A stretch of 64,000 nucleotides of DNA from assembly GCF_005886805.2 (NCBI RefSeq), contig NZ_CP045429.1, forward strand, positions 714,501-778,500, given 5' to 3'. Shown here piece after piece: positions 18,569 to 28,594 of this stretch (its first letter is position 1; each line of letters starts with the position of its first letter). The stretch comes from Pseudoalteromonas rubra. GTDB lineage: Bacteria > Pseudomonadota > Gammaproteobacteria > Enterobacterales > Alteromonadaceae. Below the pieces are notes generated by a model. That model searched no databases. It was given only the letters and a program-made list of their open reading frames with translations, and was not told the DNA's origin. Made by a program: the position numbers and the translations under genes.

Positions 18569-20264
18569 CACACTTAAACTCTTGCTGGCTGGACTATCTG
18601 GGGGCGCACTGAGCTATGTTGTGATGACGATGAGCACAGCTCCGTCTGACACGCCGCAAGGTGAAGATAACAGTAAGCAGCCACTCTACTGGGTCGCACC
18701 AATGGACAGTAATTACCGCCGTGATAAGCCCGGTAAATCGCCGATGGGCATGGATTTGGTGCCTGTCTATGCAGAGAGTGAGACGCAAGAGGCCGGCGCG
18801 GTCACTATCTCACCTGAAGTGGTGAATAACCTGGGGATGAGAACGGCTATCGTGGAGACCGGCCCGCTGCACAGCATGATCTCGACAGTCGGTTACGTAC
18901 AATATGATGAAGATAAGCTGGTGCACATTCATCCGCGCGTTGATGGTTGGGTAGAAACCTTATACATCAAAGCCGCCGGAGAGCCGGTGGAGCAGGGGCA
19001 GCCTCTGTACTCGCTCTATTCACCGCAGCTGGTAAATGCTCAGGAAGAGTTTCTGATCGCCCTGAACCGCAACAATGCCGCGCTGATCAAAGCAGCACGG
19101 GAGCGTTTAATGGCATTGCAATTGTCGGCTGATTTTATTCGCAGTTTAGAAGCGCAGCGTCAGGTACGCCAGACCATTACTTTTTATGCCCGCCAGAGCG
19201 GTGTAGTCGCCGATCTGAAGATCCGTGAAGGTTTTTATGTCAATCCGGGCAATACCCTGATGAGCATTGCTCAGCTGGATCAGGTTTGGGTGGAAGCCGA
19301 AGTGTTCGAGCGGGATACTGCGCTGGTTAAGGCTGGCCAGCCGGTTGTGATGACACTGGATTATTTACCCGGTAAGCGTTGGCAGGGCAGCGTAGACTAT
19401 GTTTATCCGACGTTGAATGAAACGACCCGAACGCTGCGGGTGCGGCTCAAGTTCGACAATGCTGCACGGGAGCTGAAACCCAATATGTTTGCTCAGGTGC
19501 AGATCCAGGCGGGCAGCAAAGCAGACACCATGTTGGTGCCTAGTGAGGCGGTGATCCGCACCGGTAAGCAGGACAGGGTGGTTGTTGCGCTGGGCGAGGG
19601 ACGCTTTAAGTCCGTCGCAGTGACCTTGGGTCGGGTCGGTCTCGAACAGATTGAGATCCTGGAGGGGCTGCAACAGGATGATCGGGTCGTTACATCGGCT
19701 CAGTTTCTGATTGATTCAGAGTCCAGCAAAAGCTCCGACTTTAAGCGTATGAGTGCTGATGCAAAACCGACTCAGGTCTGGATGGCCGGTACGGTGAATC
19801 ACTATGAGGCGCAGTCAAACGTGATCAATATTACCCATGATGCCGTGCCCGAGTGGGAATGGCCAGAAATGACCATGGACTTTCAGCTGGCTGATAAGCT
19901 CGATAGCAGTGCGCTTAAAACCGGACAGTCACTACATTTTGAGGTCACCAAAACGGATGCCGGGTATGAAATCACCACCATTCATATTATGGCTGAACCG
20001 ACCCTTCCAACGGCAACCGTGGGGGGCCACATCAAGGCAATAGACATCGCGTCTCGCATCGCCACAATCCATCGCGGCGCGATTGAAAAATGGGGGCGTG
20101 ACCCCGCCACGATGGACTTCGTCATAGCCGAGGATATCGACTTGAAGGCGTTTAACGCTGGCGATCAGATAACCTTTACCTTTGAGGTGGGGGATGACTT
20201 TGTTGTAACCGAGATGCAGCACGGTGAGCAAGCCCCGGCTATGTCTGATCATGCACACCATTAA
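18561..20264 (+). CDS. cusB: CusB-like periplasmic adaptor with two fused CusF-like domains
   Basis: 567 residues. Domains: N-terminal membrane anchor (1-30), a heavy-metal-binding segment (about 42-70, PMDSNYRRDKPGKSPMGMDLVP), the membrane-fusion core (about 75-395), then two CusF-like beta-barrels at about 405-475 and 485-555. The first has His426, Trp434, Met437 and Met439, with the same spacing as CusF His36, Trp44, Met47 and Met49. The second has His504, Trp511 and Met518 but lacks the first Met and has altered spacing. E. coli makes CusF as a separate chaperone; here it is tethered to the adaptor. It ends in a His-rich tail, HAHH. Substrate is probably Cu(I)/Ag(I). Confidence 0.92.
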   Translation: MNNTLKLLLAGLSGGALSYVVMTMSTAPSDTPQGEDNSKQPLYWVAPMDSNYRRDKPGKSPMGMDLVPVYAESETQEAGAVTISPEVVNNLGMRTAIVETGPLHSMISTVGYVQYDEDKLVHIHPRVDGWVETLYIKAAGEPVEQGQPLYSLYSPQLVNAQEEFLIALNRNNAALIKAARERLMALQLSADFIRSLEAQRQVRQTITFYARQSGVVADLKIREGFYVNPGNTLMSIAQLDQVWVEAEVFERDTALVKAGQPVVMTLDYLPGKRWQGSVDYVYPTLNETTRTLRVRLKFDNAARELKPNMFAQVQIQAGSKADTMLVPSEAVIRTGKQDRVVVALGEGRFKSVAVTLGRVGLEQIEILEGLQQDDRVVTSAQFLIDSESSKSSDFKRMSADAKPTQVWMAGTVNHYEAQSNVINITHDAVPEWEWPEMTMDFQLADKLDSSALKTGQSLHFEVTKTDAGYEITTIHIMAEPTLPTATVGGHIKAIDIASRIATIHRGAIEKWGRDPATMDFVIAEDIDLKAFNAGDQITFTFEVGDDFVVTEMQHGEQAPAMSDHAHH

Positions 20265-20279
20265 GCCAGGAGGACAATC

Positions 20280-23200
20280 ATGATAGCAGCAGTCATAACC
20301 TGGTCTTTGCACAATCGTGTGCTGGTCCTGCTGAGCACTTTGATGCTGGTGGCTGGCGGTTTATTTGCCGTTAAGCAAACGCCGGTTGATGCCATTCCGG
20401 ATCTGTCGGATGTGCAAGTGATCGTAAAAACCAGTTATCCGGGTCAATCGCCACAGGTGGTCCAGGATCAGGTGACTTTTCCGCTCACCACCGCCATGTT
20501 GTCGGTGCCCGGCGCAACCACAGTGCGGGGTTACTCCTTTTATGGTGATTCCTATGTGTATGTGATTTTCGATGACGACACCGATCTCTACTGGGCGCGC
20601 AGTCGGGTACTGGAATACCTTAGTCAGGCAGCCAACTTATTGCCATCAACCGCCAAGCCACAACTTGGGCCGGACGCGACCGGCGTAGGCTGGGTGTATA
20701 TTTATGCCCTGACCGACCGCTCGGGTCAGCATGACATCAGTCAGCTGCGTAGCCTCCAGGACTGGTTTTTGAAATACGAGTTACAAACGGTACCGGGGGT
20801 ATCCGAAGTCGCGTCGGTGGGCGGCATGGTAAAGCAATATCAGGTACAAGTTGATCCGGATAAACTGCGTGCCTATGGGTTGCCTTTGAGCCATATTCAG
20901 CAAGCACTGCAGCGGGGCAACCAGGAAACCGGGGCGTCTGTGATTGAAATGGCGGAAGCCGAATATATGGTCACGGCTACCGGATACATTCGCTCCGTGA
21001 CTGATATTGCTCAGATCCCTCTTGGCCTCAATGCACAAGGGACCGCACTGACCATGGGAGATGTGGCACAGATCACGCTTGGCCCGCAAATGCGCCGGGG
21101 CATTGCCGAACTCAATGGCGCAGGCGAAGTAGTCGGTGGTGTCGTGGTGATGCGCTTTGGTGAAAATGCTCAGCAAACCATTGCGGGCGTGAAGACCCGG
21201 CTCGCTGAGTTGCAAGCGTCCTTACCTGAGGGGGTTGAGGTCGTTACTGTGTATGATCGCAGTCAGCTGATTGAGCGGGCAGTGGATAATTTATGGCAGA
21301 AACTGCTTGAAGAGTTGCTGGTCGTAGCTGTGATTTGTGTGGCCTTCCTGTTCCATTTACGCTCTTCGCTGGTGGCCGTGATCACCTTACCGCTGGGGAT
21401 ATTGGTGGCCTTTATCGTGATGTACTTTCAGGGGATCAACGCCAACATCATGTCGCTTGGCGGCATTGCCATTGCCATTGGTGCGATGACGGATGGCGCC
21501 ATTGTGATGATAGAAAACCTCCACAAGCACATGGAAAAGACCCCGTTAACCGATGACAATCGCTGGCAAATAGTGGCAAAAGCGGCGACTGAAGTCGGGC
21601 CTGCCTTGTTCTTCAGTTTGCTTATCATCACCGTATCGTTCTTGCCGGTGTTTATTCTTGAGGCGCAGGAGGGGCGCATGTTTGCACCTTTGGCGTATAC
21701 CAAAACCTATGCCATGGCAGCTGCGGCCGGACTGGCCATTACCTTGGTGCCGGTGCTGATGGGATATTTTATTCGGGGAAAAGTCACGCCTGAGCGCAAA
21801 AATCCGCTTAACCGTTTGCTGATTGCTGCGTATATGCCGTTGCTTCGTCAGGTCATGCGTTTTCCTAAAACCACGTTGTTAGCGGCAGTGACGCTGACCG
21901 TGGCAGGGTTTTACCCGCTGAATAAAATTGGCAGCGAGTTTATTCCGCCGTTGGATGAGGGCGACCTCATGTATATGCCAACTACGTACCCGGGGATTTC
22001 TATCGGCAAAGCGCGTGAGCTGTTACAGCAAACAGATAAGCTTATTGCCACGGTGCCGGAAGTGGATAATGTATTTGGTAAAGTCGGGCGTGCTGAGTCG
22101 GCCACCGATCCGGCACCATTGACTATGATTGAGACCTTTATTCAGCTTAAGCCCCGCAGCGAATGGCGAGCGGGGATGACGACCGACAAGCTTAAAGCAG
22201 AGCTGGACCGCCTGGTAAAACTGCCAGGTGTTAGTAATGCCTGGGTGATGCCAATCAAAACCCGTATCGACATGCTGGCAACGGGGATCAAAACGCCGGT
22301 GGGGGTCAAGATTGCAGGTCCGGATCTGGCCGTGATTGAATCACTGGGCCAGCGTCTTGAAAGCATTCTTAAAACAGTGCCTGGCACCGCTTCGGTGTAT
22401 TCAGAGCGCGTTGCTGGTGGGCGCTATATCAAAGTGGATATTCGTCGCGAGCAGGCTAGCCGCTTTGGACTTAATATTGCTGACGTACAGCAGGTTGTGG
22501 CCACCGCAATTGGCGGCATGAATGTCACACAAACTGTGGAAGGACAGGAGCGATATCCGGTTAATCTGCGCTATCCACAGGATTACCGCAGCTCGCCTGA
22601 ACAGCTGGCTCGTTTGCCTATCGTAACGCCCACTGGGCAGCGGATCGCCCTTGGTGATGTCGCGGATGTCTACGTTGAAAGCGGTGCGCCGGGGATCAAA
22701 AGTGAAAATGCCAGGATCAATGGCTGGACCTTTGTTGACATCGATGGGGTTGACTTGGGCAGTTATGTTGAACAGGCGCGTAGTGTGGTCGCCGAGGAAC
22801 TGGATTTACCTGCCGGATACTCACTGAACTGGGCTGGCCAGTATGAGTATATGATCCGCGCACAGGAAAAGCTCAGCTATGTACTGCCGCTGACATTAGC
22901 GATCATCATGTTGCTCTTGTACCTCAATTTCCGTCGATTTGGAGAGGTAGCGTTGATCCTGCTGACTTTGCCCATGGCTACCATCGGGGGCTTGTGGTTA
23001 ATGTACTTGCAAGGCTTTAACTTCTCCGTTGCCGTTGGTGTCGGCTTTATTGCACTGGCCGGTGTCGCGGTTGAAATAGGGGTGATCATGCTGGTATATC
23101 TGGAACAAGCTTTTAAAGACTTACAAAGTGAGGCGCAATCCCGCCAGGCGCCTGTCAGTGAGTCGCAGTATATCGACGCTTTGCTGCAAGGGGCTGCGCT

Positions 23201-23429
23201 GCGGGTTCGACCTGTGATGATGACGGTATCGACGATCATTATCGGCTTACTGCCCATCTTATATGGTACGGGCACGGGGTCTGAAATTATGAGCCGGATT
23301 GCCGCGCCTATGGTGGGTGGCATGTTGAGTGCGTTGGTGTTAGCGTTATTGGTATTGCCTGTGTGCTATAGCCTGATGAAAAAGCCGGCGTTGCGACAGT
23401 TCAACGCGCACATGCAACAGCATAATTAA
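20280..23429 (+). CDS. cusA: CusA-like heavy-metal efflux RND transporter
   Basis: A 1049-residue HME-RND inner-membrane pump with 12 transmembrane segments and two large periplasmic loops, the length of E. coli CusA (1047). Landmarks: PVDAIPDLSDVQVIV near the N-terminus, the TM4 proton-relay region GAMTDGAIVMIENLHKHME, EFIPPLDEGDLMYMPTTYPG, and many Met residues in the cleft region. The cus-type context (His/Met-rich protein, DUF411, CusF domains) points to Cu(I)/Ag(I), although Zn/Co/Cd export by a CzcA cannot be fully excluded. AGGAGG precedes the ATG by seven bases. Converges on the next gene with only five bases between stop codons and no terminator visible. Confidence 0.94.
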   Translation: MIAAVITWSLHNRVLVLLSTLMLVAGGLFAVKQTPVDAIPDLSDVQVIVKTSYPGQSPQVVQDQVTFPLTTAMLSVPGATTVRGYSFYGDSYVYVIFDDDTDLYWARSRVLEYLSQAANLLPSTAKPQLGPDATGVGWVYIYALTDRSGQHDISQLRSLQDWFLKYELQTVPGVSEVASVGGMVKQYQVQVDPDKLRAYGLPLSHIQQALQRGNQETGASVIEMAEAEYMVTATGYIRSVTDIAQIPLGLNAQGTALTMGDVAQITLGPQMRRGIAELNGAGEVVGGVVVMRFGENAQQTIAGVKTRLAELQASLPEGVEVVTVYDRSQLIERAVDNLWQKLLEELLVVAVICVAFLFHLRSSLVAVITLPLGILVAFIVMYFQGINANIMSLGGIAIAIGAMTDGAIVMIENLHKHMEKTPLTDDNRWQIVAKAATEVGPALFFSLLIITVSFLPVFILEAQEGRMFAPLAYTKTYAMAAAAGLAITLVPVLMGYFIRGKVTPERKNPLNRLLIAAYMPLLRQVMRFPKTTLLAAVTLTVAGFYPLNKIGSEFIPPLDEGDLMYMPTTYPGISIGKARELLQQTDKLIATVPEVDNVFGKVGRAESATDPAPLTMIETFIQLKPRSEWRAGMTTDKLKAELDRLVKLPGVSNAWVMPIKTRIDMLATGIKTPVGVKIAGPDLAVIESLGQRLESILKTVPGTASVYSERVAGGRYIKVDIRREQASRFGLNIADVQQVVATAIGGMNVTQTVEGQERYPVNLRYPQDYRSSPEQLARLPIVTPTGQRIALGDVADVYVESGAPGIKSENARINGWTFVDIDGVDLGSYVEQARSVVAEELDLPAGYSLNWAGQYEYMIRAQEKLSYVLPLTLAIIMLLLYLNFRRFGEVALILLTLPMATIGGLWLMYLQGFNFSVAVGVGFIALAGVAVEIGVIMLVYLEQAFKDLQSEAQSRQAPVSESQYIDALLQGAALRVRPVMMTVSTIIIGLLPILYGTGTGSEIMSRIAAPMVGGMLSALVLALLVLPVCYSLMKKPALRQFNAHMQQHN

Positions 23430-23434
23430 CTGCA

Positions 23435-24568
23435 TTAAGTTGGGAAAGTCAGCCCATTGTTGACCTGAGTGGCTGCCACAAAGGCATCAAAGGCGCTGAG
23501 TTTCCCTAACAATGCCACCTTGGTCGCGTGCCATTCTCTGCGCTGATAACCGCCAATCTCTTGCCAGCTGGCCATCTCATCGGCGCTTGGATAATAAATC
23601 GTGGCACCATTTCTGAGCAGGCCGCGCTGGCAGTATAGCGCAGCCTGACGGGCCATAGATAAATGCTGCACAAAGGTTTTTTCTGCCCCTTCCCAGACGG
23701 CAATACGCAGCTTGCGCGGTAAGGATTTAAGCCACCTTTGATTGATCACTGACACCCAGCCATCTTGTACTGAATTGATTAAAGAGACGGCCCCGATATG
23801 TTGATTCAGACCATTTGGTCCATTGTATAACCCAGTCACAGAGGGGTCGAGGGCATCAAAGCGTTTGTTGGCGGCCAGCATCGCCGCTTTGTGCCAGGCG
23901 ACCTGGACGGGAGTGGTACCACACAGCTGATAAAATTGTCTCAGCACCTGGCTCACGGGCACGCGAAAAACCACATCAATGATATCACTGGGTGTTTTCA
24001 GCAGCTTGCCATACTGACGGGTGGAGGTCAGTGTTCTGGCGCCGGGTAAATGATATAGCAGGATCGCGACATCGCTCCGGGTGCGGATCTGCTCGGTCAC
24101 CTGCTGCTGCCACAAATCGGAAGTGATCAGATTCAGGTAAGCCTGAGATTCAGCGGCCCAAAATGGAATGTTTAATATATCCAGTTTAGGCACTATGGGG
24201 GAGAGATTAGACACACTCAGCAGCGCCCCCTGGATCACGCCTCGTGAAACTTGTACTGCCAGGTCATGACCAACTCCCTGACTGCCTTTATCGCGGATTT
24301 CGACACAAATCTTACCGTTAGAAAAGTCTTCAATGTTGTGTTTGAGTTGCTGATGCATATGAGGTGATGAGAGCCAAAGTTCGCTGTTATAGGGCGAAGC
24401 AAATATCAGTTTGTAACGAGCGCCAGGACAGGTTTGTGGTAGTGCCATCGCTGTGGGTGGCCACGCACTGACTAGCGGCAGTAGCGCGGCGCTTTGGCGT
24501 ATAAAGGTACGTCGACTTGGGGATGGTGGGCTTTCGGTTTTACTCAAGTTGCTCATGCCTTCATTCAT
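23435..24568 (-). CDS. TRAP-type solute-binding protein (DctP family) with Tat signal
   Basis: About 377 residues from the ATG at 24568 (24556 is also possible; the frame is open to 24610). The twin-arginine motif SRRTFIRQSAALLPLVSA marks Tat export. The mature part fits the DctP/TRAP receptor fold: KLIFASPYNSELWLSS, EDFSNGKICVEIRDKG, QVSRGVIQGALLSVSNLSPI and the family-type FRVPVSQVLRQFYQLCGTTPVQV with the arginine that usually binds a carboxylate. No DctQ or DctM permease is encoded nearby. It is divergent from a histidine kinase, so it may act as a ligand sensor rather than a transport component. That is inference. Confidence 0.82.
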   Translation of the reverse strand: MNEGMSNLSKTESPPSPSRRTFIRQSAALLPLVSAWPPTAMALPQTCPGARYKLIFASPYNSELWLSSPHMHQQLKHNIEDFSNGKICVEIRDKGSQGVGHDLAVQVSRGVIQGALLSVSNLSPIVPKLDILNIPFWAAESQAYLNLITSDLWQQQVTEQIRTRSDVAILLYHLPGARTLTSTRQYGKLLKTPSDIIDVVFRVPVSQVLRQFYQLCGTTPVQVAWHKAAMLAANKRFDALDPSVTGLYNGPNGLNQHIGAVSLINSVQDGWVSVINQRWLKSLPRKLRIAVWEGAEKTFVQHLSMARQAALYCQRGLLRNGATIYYPSADEMASWQEIGGYQRREWHATKVALLGKLSAFDAFVAATQVNNGLTFPT

Positions 24569-24795
24569 GGTAACGACAGCCCAAACAACATCGATTTGCA
24601 TAAGCCACAATGTTAAAGTCTAGACGCCATTGCAATAAATGGAAAACCGGGCTTTGGGTGATAAGTTAGATGTGTATTTTAAGCGGGTACATATGAAACC
24701 GAAAAGCGGAATGGAGCAAAGTCCGTGGCTGGGCTCGCCGAACCTGCCGATGTTGTCTAAGCTTAGGAAGAACGGGGCAAGTCGGGAACTTATTT

Positions 24796-26607
24796 GTGCA
24801 GCTAAAACAGTCACTTTTGTTATTTAAAGTGGCCGCAGTTGGTGCGGCGGTGATCATTGCGACGGTGAGCTGGTTTCTTTATCGGGAGCTGGACCACAGT
24901 AAGCAACTCAATGATCATCTGTTCAAATTACAAACCCAGATCCAGCGCTTGTTGGATCAGGAAGAGCGGTTTGTGATTGAAAGACAAAAAGCCTCACTGT
25001 TGTCCATTGATGATTATCGCTATGCATACCGCGATAGCTTTAACGAGTTAGTTGCGTTACTGGTCACCGATCATCAGCACCTTGAGCTGATGTTTAAACT
25101 GGATGAGCAGGTTAACCGCTTTGCTGAGTTGTATGAACAGTTGGCCTCCATGCAGGCATTATTAGGTTACGACAAAGACGATGGCGTTTATGGCGAATTC
25201 CGCAGTAAAGCGCATGCCCTGCAGGCACTGGCCAAAGAAGCACAAGATCCGCAATTAGAAATTCTGCTGCTGGAGCTGAGGCGGCGGGAAAAAGATTTTT
25301 TGCTGAGGCTGGACAGAAGCTACCTGAATCAGCATGGTGATTTGATCCAGCAAGCCAAGAACCGCATCCGGGCGCAATTTCCGGCGCGTGCTGATGCCTA
25401 TTTAATGACGCTGGAGCAATATCAGAACGGCTTTATCGTTTATACCAATGTGTTGCAAAAGCAGGGGCTGGACCACAACCAGGGAGTGCGTGGTGAGCTG
25501 GGCGAGTTGAAGTTGGCTATTCGCGGCCACTTTACCATAGTGGCCAAGCAACTCTTCAGCGCTTATCAGGAAGAGCAGCAACAGCTGATCCTGATCAGCT
25601 TATTATCGATCGTGTTAAGCAGTGGTTTTAGCTTGTTACTGCTGTACTATCTCAATAGCCGGGTGTCCGAGCAGGTGATGGCGATCGGTCGGGTACTGGT
25701 CAGAGTGGCTAAGCATGAAGACTTTTCTTTGCGGGTTAACCTGAACAGCGAAGACGAAATTGCCCAGATTGGTCACCACCTGGACGAGCTGCTGGACTTT
25801 ATTGAGACACTGATGGCACGACTCAGCGCGGCTCAGCAGCGGCTGATCGAAGAGGCTAAAATGGCCAGTCTGAGTAACATGGTGAGTGGCTTTGCCCATG
25901 AGCTGAATACACCGCTGGGTATTGCCATTACCAGCCAGTCGCATCTCAAAGAACAGGTGGAGAGCATGCGCCGTGATCTGGACAGTGGGCAGCTGAAAAA
26001 ACAGACCTTGACCAACCTCATCGGAGAGGCCGAATCGGCGTTGTTTTTGCTCGAAAATAACTTACACCGCACGGCATCTCTGATTGATGACTTCAAAAAA
26101 GTATCGGCGCAGCAGCATTATGATACGGAAATGGAGTTTGATCTGAAAACCCTGGTAGAAGGCGTGTTTGATTGCTATCGCAGTGATTTATCGGAGGATG
26201 AATACAAAATTGAGGTCGAAATACCGGATAACCTGATCCTCAGTAGTTACCCCAATGTGTTCAATCAGATTATCAGTTACAGTCTGAATAACAGTATTTT
26301 GCACGGCAAACACCCGGACAGACCGTTGACCATCATTGTGTCGGCGCACATAGTGAATGACTATGTGCATTTTTATTTTAAAGACGACGGGCAGGGCATA
26401 GACAAAGAACTGCTGCCTGTGATCTTTGAGCCCTTTGTGACGTCGAAACGACATTCGGGCGGGACCGGACTGGGTCTCAGTATTATTTATAACCTGGTGA
26501 CGCAAAAGCTGGGCGGGGAGATTAAAATACAAAGCCCCGCACATGGCGGGGCTTGTTTACACATCATTCTGGCGAACACACAATTTAAGCTGGTGTCGCC
26601 AGAGTAA
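24796..26607 (+). CDS. Membrane sensor histidine kinase with HAMP domain
   Basis: 603 residues from a GTG at 24796. TM1 at about 7-27, a long periplasmic helical region (30-250, rich in Leu, Gln, Glu and probably a four-helix bundle), TM2 at 257-280, HAMP (280-335), then a HisKA-like segment with GFAHELNTPLGIAITSQ (His368), and HATPase_c with SLNNSILHG, DDGQGID and SGGTGLGLSI. There is no receiver domain and no response regulator gene beside it, so it is an orphan kinase. The divergent TRAP-type binding protein may present the ligand to its periplasmic domain (inference). Converges on the DUF885 gene 17 bases away. Confidence 0.88.
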   Translation: MQLKQSLLLFKVAAVGAAVIIATVSWFLYRELDHSKQLNDHLFKLQTQIQRLLDQEERFVIERQKASLLSIDDYRYAYRDSFNELVALLVTDHQHLELMFKLDEQVNRFAELYEQLASMQALLGYDKDDGVYGEFRSKAHALQALAKEAQDPQLEILLLELRRREKDFLLRLDRSYLNQHGDLIQQAKNRIRAQFPARADAYLMTLEQYQNGFIVYTNVLQKQGLDHNQGVRGELGELKLAIRGHFTIVAKQLFSAYQEEQQQLILISLLSIVLSSGFSLLLLYYLNSRVSEQVMAIGRVLVRVAKHEDFSLRVNLNSEDEIAQIGHHLDELLDFIETLMARLSAAQQRLIEEAKMASLSNMVSGFAHELNTPLGIAITSQSHLKEQVESMRRDLDSGQLKKQTLTNLIGEAESALFLLENNLHRTASLIDDFKKVSAQQHYDTEMEFDLKTLVEGVFDCYRSDLSEDEYKIEVEIPDNLILSSYPNVFNQIISYSLNNSILHGKHPDRPLTIIVSAHIVNDYVHFYFKDDGQGIDKELLPVIFEPFVTSKRHSGGTGLGLSIIYNLVTQKLGGEIKIQSPAHGGACLHIILANTQFKLVSPE

Positions 26608-26624
26608 CGGGTCATCGGGGCTGG

Positions 26625-28463
26625 TTACGCTTTTTTGCTGGCAACCCACTCGTTGACGAACTGCTCCAGTACATTCAGTGGTACCGGGCCGTTTTTCAGT
26701 ACTACGTCGTGGAACTGACGGATATCGAACTTATCGCCCAGTTCTTTTCTGGCCGCTTCACGAAGTTCAACAATTTTCAGCATACCAATCTTATAGGCTG
26801 TTGCCTGAGATGGGATCACGATGTGACGTTCTACCATTTTAACTGCGTCTGATTTCGCGTTTGGCGTGTTGTTCACGTAGTAATCAATCCCTTCCTGGCG
26901 AGTCCACTTCATTGCGTGGATACCTGTGTCTACCACCAGGCGGCAGGCACGCCACAGTTCCATGGCCAGTCGACCGAAGTCAGAATACGGGTCTTCATAC
27001 AGGCCCATTTCTTTTGGTACCAGCTCAGAGTATAGTCCCCAGCCTTCAGTGTAAGCGGTGTAGCGACCGAACTTACGGAACTTAGGCATGTTTTCCAGTT
27101 CCATCGCAATGGCGATTTGCATGTGGTGACCAGGTACACCTTCGTGGTAAGCCAGCGCTTCCATTTGATAGGTTGGCATGGCTTCCATGTCATACAAGTT
27201 TGCGTAGTAGATACCCGGGCGTGAACCGTCCGGAGAAGGCTGTTGATAGAAAGCTTTACCCGCTGATTTTTCACGGAAGGCTTCAACGCGCTTAACGATC
27301 ATGTCGGCCTTAGGCTTCACGATGAACAGCTCGTCCAGGCGATCTTTCATGTTGTCGATCATCGCCGTGGCATCAGCCAGGTATTTGGCTTTCCCTTCTT
27401 CACTATTTGGCAGGTAGAACTGCTTGTCGGTGCGCATGAATTCCATAAAGGCTTTCAGATCGCCCTTGAAGCCAACTTTTTCTTTGATTTCACGCATTTC
27501 ATCATGGATACGTGCAACCTCAGACAAGCCGATTTTGTGGATCTCTGCGGCAGTTAAGTCTGTGGTCGTAGTACGTGCCAGTGCGTTGTTGAAGTATTTC
27601 TCACCATCAGGGAACTTCCAGGCACCGTCACGGGTGTCAGCGCGCTTTTCAAGTTGTTGCAGGTAACTGATCAGTTTGCTGTAAGCTGGCTTCACGGCTG
27701 CTTTTAATGCGTCAGTTGCTTCAGCGATCAGCGCTTGCTTTTCGTTGTCTGCAATTTCCAGCTTTTCTACTTTGCGTTTAAAGTCAGCCAGTAAGGTTGA
27801 ATCTTCACCGTCAACAAACGGGGCACCCTTAATGATGTTTTTGCTTGAATCAATGACATGTGGGAAAACAAACTTGGGCGCGATGATCCCTTTGTCAGCG
27901 CGAACTTCAAGGTTTACGATCAACTGCTCAAAGACAGCAGGAATGCCGTTCAGGCGTGAAATATACGCTTTGGCGTCTTTTACGTCTGTGATCTGATGTT
28001 GGTTGATCAAAAATGCCGGTAGCATTGAGTGCGTACCATACATCTGGTTAACCGGGTAGTTATGGAAGCGCCATTGGAAGTCGGCGATTTCATTTTCAAG
28101 GTTTTGCTTGAACAGGTCGTAGCTGACCTGAGTTTGGCCATCCAGTTTGCTGCGATCAATGGCTTGCAGGGCAACCAGGTCTTTCTTCGTTAGCTCCAGA
28201 TCTTCGAGCCGACGCGCTTCTGAGTCATCGTCCCATTTGTCATAGTCTTGTTTGATGCCCAGGTAAGTTTGATAAACCGGGCTGCGCATTACACCGCGCA
28301 TGAAGACTTCATCGAAAAAGGCATTGGCCTTCTCGACTTCACTCTGGACTACTTGTTGTGTTGTTTCCGCTTTAGCGGAGTTGGTTGGTTGCTCTGCTGT
28401 TTGCTGACAACCAGATAGAAGCGCTGCTGCCACGGCTGCGGCAAGGAGTGTCATTTTACGCAT
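26625..28463 (-). CDS. DUF885 lipoprotein, putative zinc metallopeptidase
   Basis: 612 residues with a lipoprotein signal peptide (lipobox LLSGC, Cys19). DUF885 proteins are distant relatives of zinc-dependent carboxypeptidases: AYHEGVPGHHMQIAIAMELE contains the HExxxHH-type zinc motif, and YTEGWGLYSELVPKEMGLYEDPYSDFGRL gives the downstream acidic ligand region. The C-terminus QFHDVVLKNGPVPLNVLEQFV is the usual family end. Substrate is unknown; the lipid anchor puts it at the periplasmic face of a membrane. Monocistronic, followed upstream on the same strand by the hemW operon's end only after its own promoter region of about 130 bases. Confidence 0.92.
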   Translation of the reverse strand: MRKMTLLAAAVAAALLSGCQQTAEQPTNSAKAETTQQVVQSEVEKANAFFDEVFMRGVMRSPVYQTYLGIKQDYDKWDDDSEARRLEDLELTKKDLVALQAIDRSKLDGQTQVSYDLFKQNLENEIADFQWRFHNYPVNQMYGTHSMLPAFLINQHQITDVKDAKAYISRLNGIPAVFEQLIVNLEVRADKGIIAPKFVFPHVIDSSKNIIKGAPFVDGEDSTLLADFKRKVEKLEIADNEKQALIAEATDALKAAVKPAYSKLISYLQQLEKRADTRDGAWKFPDGEKYFNNALARTTTTDLTAAEIHKIGLSEVARIHDEMREIKEKVGFKGDLKAFMEFMRTDKQFYLPNSEEGKAKYLADATAMIDNMKDRLDELFIVKPKADMIVKRVEAFREKSAGKAFYQQPSPDGSRPGIYYANLYDMEAMPTYQMEALAYHEGVPGHHMQIAIAMELENMPKFRKFGRYTAYTEGWGLYSELVPKEMGLYEDPYSDFGRLAMELWRACRLVVDTGIHAMKWTRQEGIDYYVNNTPNAKSDAVKMVERHIVIPSQATAYKIGMLKIVELREAARKELGDKFDIRQFHDVVLKNGPVPLNVLEQFVNEWVASKKA

Positions 28464-28594
28464 GGGTTACCTTTTTTATTTTATTCCATTGGATTCGGGT
28501 GTTGGTGCAATGTTACCAACAAAACTGTATCGCGAAAGATGTCTTTCATCTATTGGGCGAATTCACCTGTTCAATCTTATCCTATGAACAGGTA

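Noticed and set aside
24639..24827. 62-codon plus-strand ORF upstream of the membrane kinase
   Set aside because: It runs over the kinase GTG start region, overlaps the divergent promoter and shows no coding-like features.
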